NCBI RefSeq assembly: GCF_024297145.1
Contig: NZ_JANCTC010000008.1
Location: 124,001 to 188,000 of the forward strand
Direction of reading: 5' to 3'
DNA from: Mesorhizobium sp. LMG 17147
GTDB lineage: Bacteria > Pseudomonadota > Alphaproteobacteria > Rhizobiales > Rhizobiaceae
DNA length: 64,000 bases
Below, one piece after another: positions 58,606 to 64,000 of this stretch. Below the pieces are notes generated by a model. The model ran no database searches. It saw only the letters and a program-made list of their open reading frames with translations, and was not told the origin of the DNA. The translations under genes and the position numbers were made by a program. How positions within the stretch are numbered: position 1 is the first letter of the stretch; every line of letters starts with the position of its first letter.

Positions 58606-59862
58606 TCAACCACAAGCGTCTGCACGGGCGAGGAGAAAGGCCGCTTCGCGCGCGTTGCGGGTGAGCTTGGCCGCAGCCTCGAATTCGGCGCGGGCCTCGG
58701 CCAGCCGGCCGGCCCGAAACAGAAAATCGCCCCTCGCCGCCGACAATGGCGCATAATTGCGCAAGGCGGCGGCGTCGGCAATCTCGTCCACCAGCCGCAG
58801 GCCCGCTTCAGGCCCGAAGGCCATGCTGTGGGCGACCGCTCGATTGAGATCGACCACCGGCGAGGGCATCACTGCTCGTAGCCGGTCGTAGAGCGCTGCG
58901 ATGCGGGGCCAGTCGGTATCGGCCGGACTGCGCGCCCGCGCGTGACAGGCTGCAAGCGCGGCCTGCAACACATAGGGGCCATCGCCCCCGAGAGCTTCGG
59001 CACGGGCCAGCGCGTCAAGGCCCCGGCGGATCAGCAGTCGGTCCCAGCGTGCGCGGTTTTGCTCGGTCAGGGTCAAGAGGGCGCCGTCCGGCCCGATGCG
59101 TGCGGGCAGGCGCGATGCCTGGATTTCCATCAGAGCCAGCAGACCGAACACCTCGGCATCCTCGGCCATCAGACCCGCCAGCATACGGCCCAGCCGTTGT
59201 GCCTCCAGGCACAGGCCCGGCCGGACAAGGTCGTCGCCCGCCGTGGCAGCATAGCCTTCATTGAAGATGAGGTAGATGACCTCCAGCACCGAGGAAAGAC
59301 GCACTGCACGCTCGGCACCGCGCGGCACCTCGAAGCTAAGCCCGGCCTTTCCGATCGTCCTCTTCGCGCGGACGATGCGCTGGGCGATCGTCACCTCGCT
59401 CGACAGGAAAGCACGGGCGATCTCGTCCGTCGTCAGGCCGCCGATGACACGCAGCGTGAGCGCTGCGCGAGCGTCGGCCGAAAGTATCGGGTGGCAGGCT
59501 GTGAAGATGAGGCCCAGCAGCTCGTCGCCAAGATCGTCGTTCATCGCCATTTCGTTTCCCTCGGCCGTACGGTCGCACTCGCCGTCCAGCTCCCGGGCGA
59601 TCTCCTCATGCTTGCGCTCGCGCATCTTGTCGCGACGGATCGCGTCGATGGCGCGGCGTTTGGCGACCGTCATCAGCCAAGCGCCGGGATTGGCCGGAAC
59701 GCCGGTCCTGGACCATTCGGAGAGGGCTATGACCAGGGCGTCCTGCACCAGTTCCTCTGCAAGGTCGACATTGCGCACGAGGCGGGCCAGGCCCGAAATG
59801 AGCCGGGCTCGTTCAATGCGAAAAATCGCCTCGATCGCCTGGTGCGTCTCGCCTGCGGTCAT
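58606..59862 (-). CDS. ECF sigma factor with DUF6596 C-terminal domain (ECF42-like)
   Basis: A 418-residue sigma factor. Region 2 (IERARLISGLARLVRNVDLA, NPGAWLMTVAKRRAIDAIRR) and region 4 (TLRVIGGLTTDEIARAFLSS) are followed by a long C-terminal part (RRGLDALARAEALGGDGPYV, AALAACHARA) of the DUF6596 type, a TPR-like domain thought to regulate activity. The YciI-family gene upstream in the same direction is the usual companion of this group. No anti-sigma gene is seen. Confidence 0.9.
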   Translation of the reverse strand: MTAGETHQAIEAIFRIERARLISGLARLVRNVDLAEELVQDALVIALSEWSRTGVPANPGAWLMTVAKRRAIDAIRRDKMRERKHEEIARELDGECDRTAEGNEMAMNDDLGDELLGLIFTACHPILSADARAALTLRVIGGLTTDEIARAFLSSEVTIAQRIVRAKRTIGKAGLSFEVPRGAERAVRLSSVLEVIYLIFNEGYAATAGDDLVRPGLCLEAQRLGRMLAGLMAEDAEVFGLLALMEIQASRLPARIGPDGALLTLTEQNRARWDRLLIRRGLDALARAEALGGDGPYVLQAALAACHARARSPADTDWPRIAALYDRLRAVMPSPVVDLNRAVAHSMAFGPEAGLRLVDEIADAAALRNYAPLSAARGDFLFRAGRLAEARAEFEAAAKLTRNAREAAFLLARADACG

Positions 59863-59947
59863 GCTGCCTTGTCGGCCAAAGCCACAATGGAGGCAAGCAG
59901 GTTGCGGCCGACAGGTTCAGTTGCCGGTGCGCTTCTCGCGCGTCCGG

Positions 59948-60349
59948 TCACGGATTTCCGTGACCTCCGGCGTCAGATTCCCATTGCCAATCAGCCATCT
60001 CGTACAGCGGCCGGATTTCGATCTCGCTCGGTCCTGGCATGGGATTGGGGCAGCGCTTCACCCAGGCGACCGCCTCGTCCATGTCCTTGACTTCCCAGAG
60101 CCAAAAACCGGCGACCAGTTCGCGAGTCTCGGCGAAAGGCCCGTCGATGACCGTCCGGCGGGGACCATCGAACGTAACGCGCTTGCCCTGCGAGGAGGGC
60201 TTGAGGCCGTCGGCGTCGAGCAAGATGCCGGCATTGCGCAGCTCGTCGTTAAATTTGCCCATCGCCTCCATCGCCTCTTTCGCCTCGGGCGTCGGGAGAA
60301 AGCCCTTTTCGCTGTCTTCGGTAGCCTTCACGAGCACCATCACACGCAT
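59948..60349 (-). CDS. YciI-family (DGPF) protein
   Basis: A 133-residue protein of the DGPF/YciI family: MRVMVLVKATEDSEKGFLPT at the start and VIDGPFAETRELVAGFWLWE, which contains the DGPF motif. Start at ATG 60349 after AAGGAG. It stands 85 bases before the ECF42-like sigma gene, the usual order for this pair, and may be its target. The biochemical role is not known. Confidence 0.9.
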   Translation of the reverse strand: MRVMVLVKATEDSEKGFLPTPEAKEAMEAMGKFNDELRNAGILLDADGLKPSSQGKRVTFDGPRRTVIDGPFAETRELVAGFWLWEVKDMDEAVAWVKRCPNPMPGPSEIEIRPLYEMADWQWESDAGGHGNP

Positions 60350-60614
60350 CGTCTGTCTCCTTGTTTGAGCCGGCCTCACCGACCGGCAGCGAAACGACGA
60401 ACGGAGTTTAGGAAATCGACATTGTCCTGCAGATTTTTTTTCGAGCTTGAAGAGAAAGATGCCGATGGCTGCTCCCCTGGTCAGGGGTCGCGATGGCGCG
60501 ATATCGAGATTGGGCGCTACGCTGGTCGCCGATTGTAAGTAATTCTACGCTAGAGTCCTCCGCGTCCAGCCGCGTTGGTTCCGCTCTTGGACCCGACACG
60601 CATGAGTGGCCTGC

Positions 60615-61397
60615 CTAAACCATTTCGGGACGTTTAGAAGCCTCGCGGATCGCCTTGTGCACGCGGCGCTGCAAATCCATGAAGGCCGGAGTTTCCATGA
60701 TCTCTTCCCGGCGCGGGCGCTCGATATCGACATTGAAGGTCTGCATGATGCGTCCCGGCCCGATCCCCATCACGACGATGCGGTCCGACAGGTAGACGGC
60801 TTCTTCCACATCATGGGTGACGAAGAGCACGGTGAGCCTGTGCTCCTCCCAGATCTGCGTCAGGAGTTCCTGCATCTGATACCTGGTCAAGGCATCGAGC
60901 GCGCCAAAGGGCTCGTCCATCAGAAGCATTTTGGGTCGATAGGAAAGGGCACGCGCTATGGCCACGCGTTGCTTCATGCCGCCAGAAAGCTCAGACGGAT
61001 AGCGATTGGCGCTATGAGGGAGCTTGACCAGATCGAGATGCTCGCGCGCTATTCTGCGGCAGGTCGCGCGGTCATGACCCGCGGCCTTGAGCGCGAACTC
61101 GATGTTCTGCTGCGCCGTCAGCCAGGGAAGCAGGGTGTAGGACTGAAAGACGACGCCGCGGTCGAGGCCCGGCTGCAGGATCGGCGCACCATCGATAGCA
61201 AGATCTCCCGCGTCGAAATCCTGCAGTCCGGCAACGATCGAGAGCAGCGTGCTCTTGCCGCAACCCGACGTGCCCACCAGCGAGACGAACTCGTTGTCGG
61301 CAAGATCGAGATTGATATCGCGCAGCACTTCCGTGCGCCGCGCGCCCGTGCCGAAGCTTTTGTGGAGGCCTTCGATCCGCAGTTTGGGCAAACTCAT
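60615..61397 (-). CDS. ABC transporter ATP-binding protein (nitrate/sulfonate/taurine type)
   Basis: A 260-residue ATPase with Walker A (GTSGCGKST), Q loop (VVFQSYTLLPW), signature (LSGGMKQR), Walker B (LLMDEPFGALD) and H loop (FVTHDVEEA). It energises import and is cytoplasmic. The start at 61397 is chosen for fit with the family; a frame to 61448 is open. It follows the permease gene by 10 bases. Confidence 0.92.
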   Translation of the reverse strand: MSLPKLRIEGLHKSFGTGARRTEVLRDINLDLADNEFVSLVGTSGCGKSTLLSIVAGLQDFDAGDLAIDGAPILQPGLDRGVVFQSYTLLPWLTAQQNIEFALKAAGHDRATCRRIAREHLDLVKLPHSANRYPSELSGGMKQRVAIARALSYRPKMLLMDEPFGALDALTRYQMQELLTQIWEEHRLTVLFVTHDVEEAVYLSDRIVVMGIGPGRIMQTFNVDIERPRREEIMETPAFMDLQRRVHKAIREASKRPEMV

Positions 61398-61407
61398 CGG
61401 CCCGGCC

Positions 61408-62274
61408 TCATTGCACGTGGCCCTCCTGCCGGAACAGCACTTTTCCAAGTGCCTTCATGACTTGGTCGGTAATGAGGCCAAGCACGCCCAGCAGCAGGAT
61501 GTAGCCGATGATGGTGTTTGTCTGGAAATAGCGCTGGGACACGGTGATGCGGTAGCCGAGGCCTGATGTCGCCGCGACAAGTTCTGCCAACACCAGCCAG
61601 GTCCATGCCCAGCCGAGACTGATGCGCAGCGTATCCCAAATGCCTGGCAAGGCGCTGGGAACGACGATGCGCGTCAGGATCTTGCGATCCGGCAGGCCGA
61701 GCGTCCTGCCAAGGCCGATGAAATCAGCGGGAACCCGCTTCACATTGTCCATGATCATCAGCACCTGCTGGAAGAAGGTGCCGATGAAGATGATCAGGAA
61801 TTTCTGGGCATCGCCCGTCCCCGACCACAGGATGGAGAGAGGCACGAAAGCGACCACCGGCATGTAGCGGATGAAATCCACAAGCGGCTCAATCGCCGCT
61901 TCCCAGGTCCTGAAGCTGCCGATCAGCACGCCAATCGGAATCGCCAAGGCCGAGGCGATGAGGAAGCCAACAGAAATACGGTATATCGAGGTCCTGAGAT
62001 CCAGCCACAGCGTGCCGTCACCCGAGAGCTTGCCGAGCTGGGTCACCACGCTTCCCGGCGACGGCAGGAAAATTGGCTTTACCAATCCCAGCCCCGTTGC
62101 CGCCCACCAGGCGAGGCCGAGGCCGGCAAAGACGGCCACTGCTATCATCAGGAAGCGCGAGCGTGCGATGGGCGCGCCGATCCCGGAGGATCGGCGACGG
62201 CGCATCGGCTGTTTGATCACCGGCCCCGGCGCTGCGTGAGACGGGCTTGGCTTGGTCGCACGCTGCTCGGACAT
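61408..62274 (-). CDS. ABC transporter permease (NMT1/TauC/SsuC type)
   Basis: A 288-residue inner-membrane protein with about six spans after a 40-residue basic tail. The EAA-like loop LGRTLGLPDRKILTRIVVPS and ATSGLGYRITVSQRYFQTN are of the nitrate/sulfonate permease group. ATG 62274 is preferred to a GTG at 62286. With the neighbouring genes it forms a full importer. Confidence 0.9.
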   Translation of the reverse strand: MSEQRATKPSPSHAAPGPVIKQPMRRRRSSGIGAPIARSRFLMIAVAVFAGLGLAWWAATGLGLVKPIFLPSPGSVVTQLGKLSGDGTLWLDLRTSIYRISVGFLIASALAIPIGVLIGSFRTWEAAIEPLVDFIRYMPVVAFVPLSILWSGTGDAQKFLIIFIGTFFQQVLMIMDNVKRVPADFIGLGRTLGLPDRKILTRIVVPSALPGIWDTLRISLGWAWTWLVLAELVAATSGLGYRITVSQRYFQTNTIIGYILLLGVLGLITDQVMKALGKVLFRQEGHVQ

Positions 62275-62302
62275 TTGCGTCACCACCGCGAGCCGGCCCT
62301 CG

Positions 62303-63307
62303 TCATTTCGCGGCCTTGACGAATGACGGGTCGATCATCTGTTCCGGCGTCACGTCCGCCTGCAGCAGCCCGGCGTTCTTGGCGGCCGCCTCTACATCCG
62401 CAAATGTCTTGGTGGAGAACTCCCCGGTCAGCGCATCCTTGTTTTCGGCGAGAGTATAGTAACGCACGCCATCAAAGGCGGTGTTGAGGTCTTCGACGCT
62501 CGACCCGACCGCCTTGGAGATGATCGCCCGGCCGTCGGGCGTGTCGGCGTTGTAGGCCTTCAGGGCCGCATCCCAGGTCTTGATCATGGCAAGCACCTGG
62601 CCGGGACGCGACTTGATCACCTCGTCGCGCACCACGAATACGTCACTGATCAGGCCGGGATCTTCGCCCGCGGTGAAGAGCAGCTTGAGGTCCTTGTTCT
62701 GCGCTCTTGCCGCGGTGAGATAAGGCTCATAGGTGACTGCGACTGGAACCTGGCCGGCGATCAAGGCGCTGCCGGCATCCGCCGCCGGCATTGGAACCGG
62801 CTGGACATCGGCGATCGACATGCCGTTCTTGGCGAGCGCGTATTTGAGCAGGATGTCGCTCGTCGTGCCTTCTTCGAAAGCAACCTGTTTGCCCTTGAGG
62901 TCGGCGACGGTGGCGATGTCCTTGCCGGCGATCATGGCGTCTGCCGTCATGCTGACGTCGAGCAGAAGCACGATCTTCACCGGCAGGCCGGCCGCAACCA
63001 TTCCCATAGCCGTGTGCGTCGCGATGTTGGCGGCATCGAGCTGGCCGCTCGCCAGGGCGGCATTGATATCCTTGTCCTCCGCGAAGTTCACGATCTGCAC
63101 GTCGGACAGCCCGCTTGCCTTGAACAGGCCCTTGGCCTCGGCGACGTGCCACTGGCCGTAGCCCAGCCATGGCTCGATGCCGATCTTGAACGTTCCTGCC
63201 TCAGGCGTCGCCGGAATTGTCGTGTCGGCCGCGTAGGCCGCCGGGGCAAACCCGACAGCAGCAGCCATAACGAGCGCCCGAAATTGTCCTGCTAGATTAC
63301 GCATCAT
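62303..63307 (-). CDS. ABC transporter substrate-binding protein (NMT1/NrtA type)
   Basis: A 334-residue exported protein: signal peptide ending at AYAAD, then FKIGIEPWLGYGQWHVAEAK and IVNFAEDKDINAALASGQLD. It belongs to the NMT1-like binding proteins for nitrate, sulfonates, taurine or thiamine precursors; the ligand is not shown. ATG 63307 follows AAGGGGAA. A HutC-like regulator gene lies upstream in the same direction. Confidence 0.9.
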   Translation of the reverse strand: MMRNLAGQFRALVMAAAVGFAPAAYAADTTIPATPEAGTFKIGIEPWLGYGQWHVAEAKGLFKASGLSDVQIVNFAEDKDINAALASGQLDAANIATHTAMGMVAAGLPVKIVLLLDVSMTADAMIAGKDIATVADLKGKQVAFEEGTTSDILLKYALAKNGMSIADVQPVPMPAADAGSALIAGQVPVAVTYEPYLTAARAQNKDLKLLFTAGEDPGLISDVFVVRDEVIKSRPGQVLAMIKTWDAALKAYNADTPDGRAIISKAVGSSVEDLNTAFDGVRYYTLAENKDALTGEFSTKTFADVEAAAKNAGLLQADVTPEQMIDPSFVKAAK

Positions 63308-63477
63308 CTTGTTCCCCTTGATGATCACGCCGCTTTTTTGAACCAAACTCCGGCCTGGTGAGAATGCCGGCGTCTGCTCTTGCGGCACCGTGCCTCGGCA
63401 TCTTAGCTGCCCGTTCAACGAAAGTGCGACGACACTTCAACGTTAGCAATAGCGGATGTCAAGGCTAAATACATACA

Positions 63478-63487
63478 TGCATATACA
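63478..63487. promoter_or_regulatory. possible HutC-type operator
   Basis: TGCATATACA differs in one base from TGTATATACA, a form bound by HutC-type GntR regulators. It lies in an AT-rich patch (about 63465-63490) between the regulator gene and the importer, before the binding-protein gene. No direct evidence. Confidence 0.3.
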
Positions 63488-63528
63488 AGTTAGACCCCTC
63501 CTTCCAAGTCTGATTGGCTTCACTGCTA

Positions 63529-64000
63529 TCAAGTTTTTTTGGACGGAGAATACCGGCTGCCAAGCGAATAGCGGCTGCCAACGTAAGTCAGCTTGCTGAT
63601 CGTGGCAACGATGGCGCCCGTCCATGTCCGGCGATGCAGAAACAGGCAGCAGCTGCCGACATCGATGCCCAGATACCGCGCCGTCTCCGCATCGGCAGGG
63701 GTCGCCGAGATGATGTGCTCGACCTCCGTCACCGGGGTTTTCTGCATGAGGTAGTCGTAGGTTGCTGTCTTGGAAAAGTCCTGCTTGTCGTAGTCGGGTA
63801 TCAGGCCCGGGTTCACGAAGCGCTCTTCCAGTTGCACAGGCAGGTCGTTCTCGAAGTTGACGACGATGGAATGATAGACCGGCGCGCGTTTTGCGAACTC
63901 GAAGGAAAGCGCGAGCTCCTTTGTCGGCGTGATCTTTTCGAGCACGATAACCTCGGAGCGATGCCTGTTTCCCCGCGCGACAATTTCCGCCGCGATGTTG
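63529..64000 (-). CDS. HutC-like GntR regulator, N-terminus beyond window
   Basis: The frame runs from the right edge to a stop at 63529, about 157 residues, and lacks the DNA-binding domain, which lies outside the window. The visible part is the UTRA ligand domain as in HutC: RHRSEVIVLEKI, APVYHSIVVNFENDLPVQLE, ERFVNPGLIPDYDKQDFSK, TEVEHIISATPAD and LFLHRRTWTGAIVATISKLT. HutC represses histidine use and binds urocanate; the adjacent importer, not hut genes, makes the real ligand uncertain. Confidence 0.85.
   Translation of the reverse strand, partial: NIAAEIVARGNRHRSEVIVLEKITPTKELALSFEFAKRAPVYHSIVVNFENDLPVQLEERFVNPGLIPDYDKQDFSKTATYDYLMQKTPVTEVEHIISATPADAETARYLGIDVGSCCLFLHRRTWTGAIVATISKLTYVGSRYSLGSRYSPSKKT

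Overview
The window reads as chromosomal DNA of a GC-rich rhizobial alphaproteobacterium, most likely Mesorhizobium or a near relative. The reasons are the HWE-family histidine kinase, an EcfG-type sigma factor, NepR-like peptides, DUF982 proteins, PRC-barrel and DUF3618 stress proteins, and densely packed operons whose genes overlap by ATGA. I saw no rRNA, tRNA, CRISPR array or insertion sequence.

Layout. 1-6.3 kb: small stress-type proteins, a large CheB/CheR/PAS/HWE kinase with a response regulator, and divergently a NepR-like peptide followed by a REC protein with a sigma-region-2-like tail. 6.4-26.2 kb: a large glycan or sugar-conjugate cluster with three epimerase/decarboxylase genes, a B12-binding radical SAM enzyme, two GT4 and four CgeB-like glycosyltransferases, inositol-phosphate synthase, a histidine phosphatase, a sugar nucleotidyltransferase, methyltransferases, a glycosidase-like protein and an acyltransferase. 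A phosphoribosyltransferase/kinase-like gene sits inside it on the opposite strand. I recall a similar set being called a 'rhizo-twelve' system in protein-family annotations, but cannot check that here. 26.3-30.8 kb: a second NepR-like peptide, the EcfG sigma factor, small stress proteins, a LysE exporter and a SIR2-like protein. 31.0-40.4 kb: a PQQ alcohol dehydrogenase of the lanthanide type with its periplasmic partner, cytochromes c and a complete caa3-type oxidase. 40.9-48.1 kb: envelope and stress small proteins, a SDR/DoxX-like fusion, an atypical Nramp transporter with PRC-barrel proteins. 48.2-55.1 kb: a hexuronate catabolic region (GntR, SDR, PfkB kinase, mannonate dehydratase, ThuA, Gfo/Idh, DapA-like). 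55.1-60.3 kb: DUF1801, VOC, SRPBCC/ArsR, a Phd-VapC toxin-antitoxin pair and an ECF42-like sigma/YciI pair. 60.6-64 kb: a nitrate/sulfonate-type ABC importer and a truncated HutC-like regulator.

The main observation is regulatory. Thirteen sites with the exact form GGAAC-N17/18-GTT, and three with ATT instead of GTT, lie at promoter distance before genes or operons here. This is the promoter type of the alphaproteobacterial general stress response sigma factor. Sites precede the kinase, the glycan operon, the inositol-phosphate synthase operon and most of the small 'hypothetical' genes. The window therefore looks like a general-stress-response island in which the sigma factor, two candidate anti-sigma peptides, a sigma-mimic response regulator, a candidate kinase and many targets lie together. 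All functions are inferred from reading the sequence; no searches were run.
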